DNA of 64,000 bases, taken from assembly GCA_021234155.1 (NCBI GenBank), contig JAJEKV010000016.1, positions 1,116,001-1,180,000 on the forward strand, given 5' to 3'. This stretch comes from Isoetes taiwanensis. Lineage: Eukaryota; Streptophyta; Lycopodiopsida; Isoetales; Isoetaceae. This document shows positions 49,831 to 60,928 of the stretch, piece after piece (positions within the stretch are counted from its first letter, which is position 1; every line of letters starts with the position of its first letter). Made by a program: the position numbers and the translations under genes. The notes below the pieces were generated by a model. That model worked only from the letters and a program-made list of their open reading frames with translations, did not search any database and was not told the origin of the DNA.

Positions 49831-50090
49831 AAGGTCTATTTATTTCCTAATGGTTTAATTCAATTCATTTGCATGTTTCAAATGGATCATAAGTTACAAT
49901 GGGGCCTTACAATGGCCTAAAGCCCGACATTCTAATTCGAATCATTCTCAATCAATATCAAGCCTTTGTTGCCATGCCTTACGCCCGGACGTCCTCGTGA
50001 TTACATCGGCACACCCAGGGGTAGTGTCCACATGATGTGATCGAAGATGTCGTGATAAAGATGGATCAGACCCCTCTAGGACTTCCCTAA

Positions 50091-50552
50091 TTAGAACCTT
50101 CTTTCGCAGACCTCCGCGGCAAATACATTTCCTCGGCGGGCTTTTAGGGTGTTGCCTTCCCGCACAATAAAAGTAGCTAGCAAATTCTTCAAAGCCTTGC
50201 CCCGGATAATGCACTTCTTCAATTCCCAAAGCAATGCCCCCGTGGCTTGGCCGACCGGGATCATTGTCCGGAGGCCTAGGGGTCTCTGAGGCCAGTATTC
50301 CCCATTCTCCACGGTCTCTGCATGAACCATGAGGGGATCATGAAAAGATGGCTGAAAAGATTAGTATGAAAGTAGAACATAAATGTGAAGGAAGACAACA
50401 ACATGCTTACTTTGGAACGTTTTGATGCTGTCGGGTTGGGCGAGATCTAGCCCCACTTCCTCCTGAATTTCATTCAAGTGGACGAGAATATCCTCAAGGC
50501 TGTGGGCATTGATGGCACTGCCCTGCTGTAGCTGTTGTCGGGTCCTCACCAT
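50091..50552 (-). CDS. Small two-exon gene inside the MULE, unknown function
   Basis: Exon 1 (50411-50552) starts MVRTRQQLQQGSAINAHSLE and contains an acidic helix (DILVHLNEIQEEVGLDL). A 93-bp GT-AG intron (50318-50410) joins in phase to exon 2 (50091-50317): TVENGEYWPQRPLGLRTMIP, LLWELKKCIIRGKALKNLLA, FIVREGNTLKARRGNVFA, ending CERRF and a stop. The product is ~116 residues, with a basic second half. I recognise no domain. The intact splice frame argues that it was under selection in the element's past. It lies between the two palindrome arrays. An accessory role in transposition (such as the mudrB partner of MuDR) is only a guess. Confidence 0.55.
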
Positions 50553-50739
50553 CTGTCACTTAGCTACTGAACTCAATTGAAACCAACTTACTTTCTAGCA
50601 AGAACCACTAAGGCAAGGGTATATATAAACTCATGAATCAACCGTTGTACTATCCGTTGTACAACGGTTAACCCTTGATTTCAATTTTTAATGGTAAAGT
50701 GGTAAAGTGGACCTTTTTTTCAATGGCTAGGTACCTCTA

Positions 50740-51560
50740 TTATTTTTTTGGACGTGGGGATCCCGGAGGACGGAATCCACGCTTGGGGATCCCGGAGGAC
50801 TGGATCGCCGGTGGTGATCCCCACCTCCGGGATCACCAGATCGCGGACGGACTTTATTTTTTTTTCCTTGCCTATTAGGTACAATGGTTATAAGGTTTTC
50901 GAATTTATTCCCGTCCGCCATCTGGTGATCCCGGAGATAGGTGATCCCCACCTCCGGGATCACCAGATGGCGGACGAGCCTTTTTTTTTCTAAGGTTCTA
51001 TGGTTCTAAGCTTTTCGAATTTATTCCCGTCCGTGATCTGGTGATCCCGGAGGTCGGGATCACTAGTGGTGATCCCCACCTCCGGGATCACCAGTAAGCG
51101 GGCGAACTTTTTTTTTTTTTGGTTCTATGGTTCTAAGGTTTTCGAATTTATTCCCGTCCGCGATCTGGTGATCCCGGAGGTCAAGATCACCAGTCGTGCA
51201 CCCGGCGTCCGGGATCACCTGATGGCGGACGAACTTATTCTTTTTTTTTTGCCTACGAGGTACTATGGTTCTTAGCTTTTCGAATTTATTCCCGTCCGCG
51301 ATGTGGTGATCCCGGAGGACGGGTTCACCAGTGGTGATACCAACCTCCGGGATCACCAGATCGCGGACGGACTTATCTTTTTTTTTAAGGTACAAGGGTT
51401 CCATGGTTTTCGAATTTATTCCCGTCCGCCATCTGGTGATCCCGGAGGTGGGGATCACCATGGGTGATCCCCACCTCCGAGATCACCAGATCGCGGGCGG
51501 ATTTTTTTTTTTATTTTGTTGCCCACAAGGTGCAGTGGTTCTAAGGTTTTCGAATTTATT
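50740..51560. repeat. Palindrome array 2 (about 6 units of ~125-135 bp)
   Basis: Similar to array 1 but with a different inner word: ATCTGGTGATCCCGGAGG and its complement flank CGGACGGACTT ... TTCGAATTTATTCCCGTCCG. Unit heads lie near 50811, 50945, 51066, 51195, 51331 and 51460. Each centre keeps GGTACAATGGTTCTAAGG, as in array 1, so both arrays come from one ancestral hairpin. Confidence 0.9.
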
Positions 51561-51639
51561 CCCGTCCTCTGGGATCACCACAATAATTGTTTTTTTTTTT
51601 GTGTTTGTCTTTTCCATTGGTTGTTTTAATATTTGCCTC

Positions 51640-51725
51640 CCTGGGGATCCCGGAGGTGTTCAAACTTCGGGATCCCAGAGCTATTCAAGTTTGGGGATCC
51701 CAGAGGTGTTCAAATTCCCAAACAT
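51640..51725 (+). repeat. Short tandem repeat of terminal-type words
   Basis: GGGATCCC(G/A)GAG followed by 'GTGTTCAAA' or similar appears three times at ~32-34-base spacing. It uses the same GGGATCCCGGAGG word that stands at base ~31 of the element ends, so it may be an internal copy of a terminal binding site. Confidence 0.7.
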
Positions 51726-51995
51726 CTGTGGCCAACATCTGTTATGAATTGAGGGGATGCATTGACGATTCAGAGTAAACCCAGATAAGGAAAAACAAAA
51801 GCTATTTCCCACATCAATTAACCATTCAGAAACTGTCATATTTTACAATCATAGCAAAAAATTTACATGTTGAACAAGGATCAAAAGTTTTTTTCTGTTA
51901 TGGACCATTCAGCATCAAACGGGTCACGGGCCGATCGAATTGGTTGCTACCCTCGGGCAAGTAGAAGGTTGATTTTTCCCTTTTAGGCGGTCCAC

Positions 51996-54292
51996 TTAAC
52001 TTCTCGCAAAGATGATCTTGAAGCTTGTCCTCAAATTGTCCATGTCTTCTTTGGCAAACCAGTCCCTGTGGATCACCATCTGTACACAGTAGATTATAAA
52101 TGGACACTAAATAAATTTGCTGATCAAGAAAGACAGAAGATAAGACATAGACAACTCACATCTGTCTCCTTCATGTAGATTTCTCTGATGAATTTCTGCA
52201 CACAACCAATAACATAGATGCCACAATCCTGGTTGTTGTGCTGCTGTGGAGCTTCCATCAAGGTTACTGGTGCATTATGCAATGCTGATGCCTCGTGCCT
52301 CCACCTCTTAAATACATCACTTAAAAACCTGCAATTCAAGGCATTAGAAGATAGGCTATGAATGAATAGTTACCAAATTTTGCACTCACAAAGTGATGAA
52401 CCCGCGTGTTGGAGCATGGAGGGGATCAAAGGAATCGAAGTGCAATATGCAAGCATGCCAAAGGATCAGCCACCAAAATGAACAGGCTCCAGTGGCCACT
52501 GCATAGGACAAGCTGCCATCAATTCAAACCAGAACTAAAAAGGCAATAAAAAATCCACTTCCCAAACCCAATTTACCTGGCATTGACCGGTATGTAGTAG
52601 AACTGTGCATGGATTTTCCACACGGCCTTGCCAAAGGGGGATCCTGGAATTAGCTTGACGAACTGCTCGTAGGCACCACAGAGGCCTGGTTTTGTGCCAT
52701 TTAGAAACAGGTCAAAAGCAGCAGGGTGGAGGAAGACATGATGACAGCGTTTTTGGTGAGGAATTGAGTGTGCAAGAACCCTGCCAAAGCTCAACTTAGC
52801 ATACCATGCAAGAAATAAAAACAAAGACAACACACATACAGTAAATAGGCTCCTAGGCAGTCGGCATCGATCTCTGAATCTTCAATACCGAGGTCACCTG
52901 GAATAGTCGAGAATTTTCGTGCCTCTGTCTCTGAGATGTGGAATTCAACATCGGATTATTTGCTGCCCACCTTCAGCAGAGGACTTTGAACCACAATTGG
53001 ATAATCCAGAGAAAATCTAAACTGCCAAAGCTCCTTTCTAATCCCTCTGTCATATAATTTTAGAGATTCAAAGAAGTGGGGTCCAAAGATATACAAATAC
53101 CACAATTTTATCTTGCTCTGGTGGTCGGGGAGCCAATTCATGCATTTTCAGGCTCCTCCTCCTCCTCTCGATTCTTCATGCACAATATGGTTTGGAGCCA
53201 TCGATCTCGCATCCCTCAGGGCCTGCACAAAAGTCCGCTTCCTTGGGGTCACACTGTAGACTTGGGCTATTCAATTTGGGGTTTTGGGAGGAGGTGAATT
53301 AAAATCAAAGCGTATCGCGCGACTTCAAACTCCGCGACTCACATATCTTCGTCCAACCGGTGTTCTGTTCATAGCTCAAATCACGAAACAAATCCTTCTC
53401 ATCCAAATTGCCATGCTTGCCCCTAATCCTTTCCTTGATTTCCCTTATCCGCTCTACCGCATTTCTAGTTTCGTGGCCTCCTTTCTCCGCACCTCGCGGG
53501 GGTTTATAAGCTTCGGCTCGGGCCGTGTCATCCAAAAGGCCGAGGGCGATTTGCTCATCGCCATACGCCTCTGCTGCCGCCCTTGCCCTCCAAGTTTTCG
53601 TCTCGGATTGTGGCTAAATTTGAAGTCGAGTCAAGAGATCTCTCCACACTTATCTTCCCATAATCTCTAACCCTCACCTCGGCCTTGTTCTTGAATTCGA
53701 CCCCTCGAGGCATCGGGAAGCCTTTGTAATTTTGCCATAATTAATGCACCATGAACCTATGATTCTCGATTCGATCTTCTCTTTGTAGGATTTCTTTGAG
53801 ATCACCGGCAACAGCGCCATTTTCGACCGACTGATCATACACCCGTAGTCCTTCAAAATTTCTTGGTGGTGGGTTCCTCGCTTGGATTGGCGTTAAAACA
53901 TTCAATATTACTTTTCGGGGCCTCGGCCCCTCATCATCTACATTTTTAGCATTCTTTAGATCATCGCTTTTTTCGTGGCATTGGCCATCAACTGAAGCCT
54001 CGTCCCTGGCTTTCGGGGTATTCTTCTGTGGTGAAGCGCCCTTAGCTCTTGCTTCTGCCCTTAATCTCTTCTTGTTCGGGGATTGAACCTCTTGGTCGGA
54101 TTCAATCTGAGCAATATCTTTGAGGCAGTCGGGCAATGGCCAAGCCGAGTTTCCTTCCATTTCCCCATTCCAGTTCTCGTTAATGGAGGTATTTAGGCTG
54201 ATTTCGAAGTTAATCGACTCCTCCACCATCTGTAAAATAACATAACCGGTTAGAATAAGACTAAAATAGACTTTAACAACGGATCTGTCCAT
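51996..54292 (-). CDS. Ulp1/C48-type SUMO-protease-like gene inside the MULE
   Basis: Exons from the 3' side: 51996-52079 (IHRDWFAKEDMDNLR...FARS, stop), 52160-52328, 52390-52498, 52577-52780 and 52840 upward, with four consistent GT-AG introns of 59-80 bp. Catalytic parts are visible in the order of C48 proteases: YIPVNA then GHWSLFIL (His), CILHFDSFDP (Asp), NNQDCGIYV (Gln and Cys). Upstream are GPHFFESLKLYDRG, a Gly/Glu-rich stretch, DLSYEQNTGW and an N-terminal acidic/basic region (MVEESINFEIS ... SPNKKRLRAEARAK). Such enzymes cut SUMO from target proteins. Problems: His and Asp are one base out of frame in exon 52390-52498 unless a different acceptor is used, and TAA codons occur near 53745 and 52970. 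The gene may be damaged or need other introns. Confidence 0.75.
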
Positions 54293-54639
54293 GGCGCTTA
54301 CCTTTAAATACTCGGCAGATGCAACAGCAGCGACAGCGCCTCTGGATTCGGCAGCAATCGGGCCCTTTCCAATCAGTTCCGGTCGGAAAGGGCAATCGTT
54401 CTTGGCGCACAGAGTTCGGACATAGCCATCGCACCACTGTGCTCCCTTCCTCCGGAATCCGCGACCGCACTGCGTGGCGACTTCGCGGGTGGGCCCTGAA
54501 TAAGCGGGCGGTTTTCCCGCTCTCCGGTTACACCATTAGTGGATGGCGTACGACACTGACCTAGGCCGTCAGGCATTAATTCAAACCAATGGCATCGATT
54601 GAACCACGTGGACGGCCCCCGGCTTTCGTCAAGGCAGTG

Positions 54640-55316
54640 GTGATCCCGGAGGAGGTTTTCACCGAGAAGGACTTTCGGGGATCCCGGAGGTCGGAATAAG
54701 CCTCCGGCGATAATGGCATCCGGGACGGCCGACGATGGCGATCCCTGAGGAGGGATCATCACTGCCGTGATTCGGGGATCCCGGAGGAAATAATCACGCC
54801 GGGGTATCGGCGGATCCCCGAGGAGGGATTCACCACTACTGATATCGGGCGCTTATCGCCGAGTCCTTTCTCGATCCCTGGAGGGGCAAAGATCTTCCCG
54901 TCCCCGATGTCGGGCCGACGCCGGGCCATGGTGGTGATCCCCGAGGCCGGATCGTGGTGATATCGGGTGGCCGATATCGCCACGCCGATGGCGATCCCCG
55001 AGGAGGGGATCACACCCACCGCTGATATCGGGCTGTTATCGGCTGTGGTATGGGGATCCCCGAGGGCGGATCAAAGGCGCCTTTGATTCCTGGAGGGCTG
55101 GATCAGCGCTGGTGATACCGGAGGGCGGGAACACCACCGGACGCCCGGATGTGTCGCTGGGCGGACGGCCCAGATTTATGCAGGACCCCTCACGTGTGTC
55201 AGTACGGTGAAACGGGGGGTCCTGAAACGGATTCCGTCGAGCCCTGGGGGTGATACCGGAGGACGGTTTTTTTTACCTCCGGGATCCCCGAAACCAGGGT
55301 AAGACTATCCTGAGCC
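54640..55316 (-). repeat. Right terminal inverted repeat of the MULE
   Basis: Inverted, gapped copy of the left end (see 45728-46350). The outermost 42 bases are identical. The Ulp1-like gene begins just inside it, so the repeat probably supplies its promoter. In MuDR, the terminal repeats serve as promoters for both genes. Confidence 0.85.
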
Positions 55317-55325
55317 GAACAGAAT
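55317..55325 (+). repeat. Target-site duplication, right (GAACAGAAT)
   Basis: Exact copy of 45719-45727. Removing the element and one duplication restores a continuous flank: CATGCAGACG, GAACAGAAT, GGCCTACTGA. Confidence 0.95.
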
Positions 55326-57044
55326 GGCCTACTGATCAACACAAGCAGCATGGAAATCTGCAATCAAAGAAAGGATAAAAGTTCAAAACTTTGGCTCCAC
55401 ATACTGAGGTAAAAATAATAACCGACATGGCATATACATCTTAAAATCATTCCATTAATAACTAAATAAAGGGCTCCTCAAGTAATCGGCAATACATTCA
55501 GTGCTTATTTCATCTTGAGTAGTTCCAAAAGTTGCAATTGAGGATTAGACACAGGTATAGAAGCAGGTCTGGATAGATTGTCATCTCATGCAGAGCCGAA
55601 GCTTTCAAAAAAGGAGCATTCAAGTAATAAATGAAGTATCACAAGCTATTGTTGAGTGAAGCAGAGCATGCTTTCAAAAATCAAACAACATTTTTACATG
55701 ATTCAAACACTGTTAAGCTAGCATCTCCCTCTGAAACAGACCAATAAGTAAAGATCCACATTCACCAGGTAAAATCCTTTGGCAAAATACCCAGTAATAT
55801 TGCCAACAAGATCATCGGTTTTTAAGGACATCTTGCGACAAGCCAAATATTTGATGGACAGATATTGCATGTCATGCTTTATACATGGCTGCTTATCTTC
55901 ACTTTTCAAAACAGATATATGGTTGTTGAGCCCAACTATTTCCCAACAGTAAGTACCTGAGAGAAGTGGCGTGCTTATTTTAAAAATAAACCTTGTTTGA
56001 AAATTGGTTATAAATGTCAATACTCTCAATTAAAATTTCAAACTCACTAGCAACTTGAAGTTTGAAGGATGGGTTTACATGTATTTAAATATCCACAACA
56101 AAACAATGACAATAGATCTGATTGAAGAATAAACGGATGACAAACCATGACGACAAGGCAGGATTCGCAGGTTTTCTCCTAGTTCATAATCTTCAAGACA
56201 TATTGCACATGTTTCAAATGAGTTAGTAGTAGACGTGTAAATAGCAGTTGTCTAATCCTAATCTGCAAAAAACAGTGAGGCTCCAGTTCAAGAACTACAT
56301 TCATGTAAAGCCATCAAAGAATTTGCATTTGGCACAAAAATATTCACTCACATGCACATTACACCTAATTTAATGCAAATTTGTCTCATCCGTTGTTCTG
56401 TTCCACACAATGACAGACGATCTGTTCTACCATATGGCAAGGTAAATCACGGCGCCTAGAAGGATCTTGCTCGTTTAAACTCATGCCTTCATTATGGTAG
56501 TGCCTGCAGCTCAAGATGCTATTGCAACATGTTGCCCTGATCAAACAGCGGCAGAGGTAATGAGAATAACCATATTCTAGAAGCTCTTCATTTTGACGAA
56601 GAAAGATCAAGATCATTTTCAAATCCCTGCTTTGAACCTTGTAAAATGGACTGAACCTCCAAAGCATCTGCATTAGTCAAATACACCACAGTGGCATATT
56701 CATCAAAAGACAGTATATGAGGAGCAGGGATCAAGAGATAGACTCAAGCAATCCAAAAGATTGAATGTAAAGGTTTTAACTTCTTGCAATCGACATCTAC
56801 ACAACACGCACAAGTATTGCTGAATTGGCACTATAGAATAGAGCCTGCATAAGCCAAGCTGTGATGCATGAACAAATTTGTGTTGTGCAACAAATGACGA
56901 AGGCATTTCAATAACATAAGTCAAATGCCAACATGCCTCAATAGTGTAGAGGCCAGCAAGAGGAAGATGTCAATTAAGCGGCAGAGATGGTGATATTCAC
57001 TTCTGACAGTAGCCATTGGCAATGCCAGATCATCAACTTTTGCA
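55326..57044. other. No recognisable gene
   Basis: AT-rich right flank of the MULE with stops in all frames. Some minus-strand segments (56386-56673 and 55718-56029) are open for 95-103 codons, but I see no domain and do not call them. Confidence 0.35.
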
Positions 57045-57255
57045 TAGATTTAAGCAAGCTTATTCTACACAATGGCAAGATAACTCCTCATAACATGTCC
57101 ATATCAACATAGGATAAGATGCCCTGCAAAAAAGAAAGAGTAGAAGATCAAGCACGACCTAACTGCTTGTAGGGAAGAGAGAGCAGAGCCATGACTGTAG
57201 ATGCTTGTGAGAAACAAAATTGGATAGCATTGCTCCATTAAAATAGAAGCGATCG
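57045..57255 (+). repeat. Segment duplicated at 60370-60570
   Basis: ACACAATGGCA-GATAA ... CCCTGCAAAAAAGAAAGAGT ... GAAACAAAATTG is present at both places, same strand, with ~85-90% match by eye. About 3.3 kb lies between, including the retrocopy and the promoter-like duplication below. Confidence 0.75.
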
Positions 57256-57656
57256 TGGCATGGCGGCAAGTTTAAATTGCTCCATAAATTAAAGCACTCT
57301 TTCAATTACAAAATATACCAATACTGAGCAGACTTGCCAGAATGAGTGCCAAACAATTAGAACTTTAGAGTTTTATAGGGTGCTTGTTATAATCTCTGCA
57401 AAATCCAACCACCATAAAAATAATAATCTGTCTCAATACTTCTATAACATTAATCGGGCCTTACATCATTGCAATGAGCAAAAGACAACGACCAAGAGCC
57501 ACATAGCATACATTTTTCTTGTGAATGATTCAACAGAAGTGGTGCTGTAATTAACTTATTTCGCAAAGTCTGCACATTCACTATTTAATACAGTGGCTAT
57601 ATCTGTTATTTGGAGGCAAAAATAAAAGACCTCTTTTATGTTATATTCTAAATTAG

Positions 57657-58820
57657 AAAAAGCATGCCAATCCAAAAATGGGGGATGGGCACGTTTCTTG
57701 ATGCCTGCGGCTAGGGCGGCGGTGGCAAGGAGAGGCCGCCCTCATCCTTGCCCTTCCGGCACTGCAGCAGCAGCATCCAAATTTTTTCGAATCGGGTCAG
57801 TGGCTAGCAGGGGCAGGAAAATGATTCTTGAATATCCATCATTCTTTACAGGCTGAACGATTTGCAGTGCTGGAGGCATCTTCAAGGCGGATTCTTGATC
57901 TTGCAGATTGTGGTGAGATCTTAAATTAAGAAGTTTCTTAGCCTGTCAAATCTTGCAGTTCTTATATTTGTTTTGTGATTGAGAATTGTTTGCCTTTCCA
58001 TCCCATATCTCTTTCCTCTCGCTCTTTCTTACTAGCAAGAAAGGTCCAGATTCACAATTGAATGATCAGAAATTTTATATAATATTTGGCAGAAGGCCGC
58101 CTTAAATAATTTGGAAACATAGGTGGTTTGAATGAAAGGTATAACAGGTTGTATGACAGGGCAGAGTATGCTGGATTATTCAAGTGCGAAAGCTTGAGAA
58201 TAATTATGAGCATCCTAGTGCTATTTCAAAAACTGCATTGCTTGAATAGCACACAAGTACTGAAGCTTTTGTCACTTCTTTTGGTACTGATATACCAAAT
58301 ACCAGGGCAGAAAATGCTGGATTATTCAATTACTGAAGCTTGAAAACATTTCTAAGCATCCTGGTGCTATTTCAAGAACTACAATGCTTGAATAGCCACA
58401 CAAGTACTGAAGCTTGTGTGTTTTCTTTTGGTACTGATATGCCAAAGTTGCCCAGAATTTCATGTCTTCTCTGCCTCTCTGCTGATTTTGGTGCTAAGCA
58501 GTGAGCAAAGCCATGCACTTTTTTCTTCCCCATGCCCCTAGTTGTTCAACTCTGCCTCTCCAAGATTAGATGAATCTTTCGGGAGCTTTATTAATTCCTA
58601 GCATCTTCTTGTATTTTCTGGTTCTAAGTTGGAGGTTCTATGCGCTTAATGTATATCAGCTTTTAGAGCAGAAAATAAGTTTCAGCATGTAGAGGATGAA
58701 GATGTTGAGATTTACTCATGTAGTGATTCTCTATGTGTGATGAAGCATTGTATTTCTTATCTTTTATATAATATAAAAATATCTCGTTCTCTCAAAAAAA
58801 AAAAAAAAAAAAAAAAAAAA
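57657..58820 (+). mobile_element. Retrocopy with poly(A) tail and 9-bp target duplication
   Basis: CTAAATTAG stands before (57648-57656) and after (58821-58829) the insert, which ends in 27 A (58794-58820) preceded by an AT-rich UTR. This is the product of LINE-type retroposition. A 51-codon frame near its start (from the ATG at 57702: PAARAAVARRGRPHPC...) is basic and GC-rich, unlike the rest. A 146-base unit is doubled at ~58155-58445 (GGGCAGA-TATGCTGGATTA ... GTACTGATAT-CCAAA). The source gene is not recognised. Confidence 0.7.
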
Positions 58821-59269
58821 CTAAATTAGTCTTCATTGCAATATACCCCTTTCCAGAATGCCATGAGACAATATCTCTTGCATGAGAGAACAAAATGCAC
58901 AAAACAATAGAGACAACCAACATTCACACTCATCTTATTTGGTTGTGCACAAAAGCAATCCCCATCAGCAACTGCCTGGACTGTAGAGTCAGGAAACACA
59001 GATGGAAATCCATATGGATCAAGGTCAACCGGATGGCAATCCAGCAAAGTAAAAAAAAAAAATTAGCTACCTCTGTTATAAAAAGAAGATGGGTATGTGA
59101 AAAGGTACCCACATATTCATACATAATGGGAACTTTTGTATTGAGTCAGAATAACCTGCAAGACAATCATATAATTATTAAAATATTTAAATGTGATACA
59201 ATTATTGAGGAGGTAAACTCACAAATTAGATATGGATAAAAAGCTAGGAGCACAAATGGACAAACAAAA

Positions 59270-59480
59270 TGTCATCGATTTGCGTAGCGGATCGAGATTC
59301 TTGCACAAGACGAGCATGCATGCATGCGTCGCATGCATGCATTGCATGCATTTTTAGGCCGTTCATCAGGTTGAGGGATCGCTATTTATTGCAGAGTTCT
59401 TCATCGACATTTCATCGGCGCTTTCTCATCTCTCAGCAGTATCCATGGCTTCTATTCTTTGATCTCGTGCGGAGGAGGGG
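59270..59480 (+). promoter_or_regulatory. Promoter-like segment with RY (CATGCATG) cluster, copy 1
   Basis: TCATCGATTTGCGTAGCGGA, then a chain of GCATGCATGC words, then a CTATTTATTGC TATA-like box, a C/T-rich leader and ATCCATGGCT, a good plant start context. The frame then closes at once (TTCTATTCTTTGA). CATGCA is the core bound by B3-domain seed regulators. Copy 2 lies at 59651-59835. Confidence 0.35.
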
Positions 59481-59650
59481 CTTCTTCTTGCATGAGCTAC
59501 TCTTTCTTGACCATTCATATCCTTTCTAACCTCTTCTATCTTTGCCCTTTTGTCCGACATAGAACAATCTTCAACTTTTCTCCTCGGATATAGTATTTAA
59601 AGTTCTCTGGCATCGGGATGTTGTTGTTTTCATGCGAGTTGCAGTGCTGA

Positions 59651-59835
59651 ATGTCATCGATTCGCGTAGCGGATCGAGATTCTTGCACAAGACGAGCATG
59701 CATGCATTGCATGCGTCGCATGCATGCATTTTTAGGCCGTTCATCAGATTGGGGGGATCGCTATTTATTGTAGAGTTCTTCATCGACGTTTCATCGGCGC
59801 TTTCTCATCTCTCGCCAGTATCCATGGCTCCCTCC
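59651..59835 (+). promoter_or_regulatory. Promoter-like segment with RY cluster, copy 2
   Basis: Nearly the same as copy 1, including TATA-like box, leader and CCATGGCT start, but the coding part differs (CCCTCCCTCCCCCCC then TAA). The two copies share everything up to the start codon and nothing after, so the promoter was duplicated without its gene, or the genes were lost. Confidence 0.35.
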
Positions 59836-59879
59836 CTCCCCCCCCTCCTTTAAAATTGTTATTTATATATTCATATGTG

Positions 59880-60345
59880 TTATAATTGTCGCGCGTGGCA
59901 CACGTGACCAGCCCCTCGCTTTTCAAGGTGTAAATGTTGTTTTTGTCGTGGCACGGCGTGACCGGACCAGCCCCTTTTGAGGTTTTTCTCTATTGGTTTC
60001 TCCGTTGGTGATGTGCGAGGTCCGGGGGTGATGCGCGACCGGTATTCTCACGTGGAGCATGGGTTTTTTGTGGGAATGTTTAGCGACCCGCATTGTCCAG
60101 GCCCCTTGCCGAGATTTTATCGCTAGGGTTTTTCCTCGAAAACCCGAAAGGGCGGGGTTTTTTAATCCCGGCGATAAGCTCTCGGCAGGTACACTAGCCA
60201 ACATCTGTAGCACTTTGGGGTCCAGGTGTTATAACTGGATATTCCCTATGTTTTTCATTTTTTTGGTAGCCTGCGATGTGCAGCTACCCACCCTATACCA
60301 TTGTAGCGGGAGGTTATTGTTTTCATGCGAGTCGCAGTGCAAAAT
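59880..60345 (+). repeat. GC-rich repeat with the 'CTCGAAAACCCGAAAGGG' motif, copy 2
   Basis: The motif at 60127-60170 and the next ~120 bases (GGTAGCCTGCGATGTGC-AGCTACCC ... CCATTGTA) match the minus strand of 32530-32705. TTGTTTTCATGCGAGT occurs on both sides of this region (59623 and 60319), so it may be the boundary of an inserted piece of about 700 bases. Confidence 0.5.
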
Positions 60346-60369
60346 GCAAAGTTCTTTACCATTTCCCAT

Positions 60370-60570
60370 ATTTAAACAAGTTTATTGTACACAATGGCAG
60401 GATAAATTTTTAAAAGCATAACATGCCCATATCAACTTAAGATATGATGCCCTGCAAAAAAGAAAGAGTAGAAGATCAAGCACGACCTAAACGCTTGTAC
60501 GGAAGAGAGAACCATGACTGCAGATGCTTTTGAGAAACAAAATTGAATAGCATTAGAAGCGATCATTCAA
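60370..60570 (+). repeat. Segment duplicated from 57045-57255
   Basis: Second copy of the segment described at 57045. Since the retrocopy and the promoter-like repeats lie between, the duplication could be older than both. Confidence 0.75.
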
Positions 60571-60928
60571 GTAGTCCATATTGTAACAAACCATTAGGCC
60601 TTTCACTTTATGCCTCCCTATTTTTGCCTGTTTATTTATACATTTTGCAGCTGATATATTTTGTCTTCACAAAAGGAGACAACCCCAAAAAAAGGTTTAC
60701 AACCAAGCTTTGTTTAAACAAATAAGATCTAACTTGGATGACAAGTAAAACCAAGCCTCTACCTACAATTGTTTACCCTGCAATCTCATTAATGCCATCC
60801 TGTCTTCTGTTCAACCCTGCAATCTCATATAATGCCATCCTGTCCTCTTCACATAGCCTTTCCCCACTAATAAGCAATCCACATACAATGACACATGAAG
60901 AAACAAGGGCTGAAAATATTATCATTTT

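Larger units (their letters stand above)
45728..55316 (+). mobile_element. Mutator-like element (MULE), 9,589 bp, with transposase and Ulp1-like protease
   Basis: Both ends begin GGCTCAGGATAGTCTTACCC as inverted repeats, with perfect 9-bp target duplications outside. Content: mudrA-like transposase (plus, ~46.7-49.4 kb), palindrome array 1 (49.35-49.83 kb), a small spliced gene (minus, 50.09-50.55 kb), palindrome arrays 2 and 3 (50.74-51.72 kb), and a Ulp1/C48 protease-like gene (minus, 51.99-54.3 kb). MULEs carrying a Ulp1-type gene are known in flowering plants (Kaonashi group); I infer that this is a relative. The exact duplications show a young or well-kept insertion, while the transposase carries frame breaks. 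Confidence 0.93.

Noticed and set aside
49345-51725. CRISPR-like look of regularly spaced repeats
   Set aside because: The 'spacers' are similar to each other, the units are large palindromes, the context is a plant transposon and no cas genes exist.
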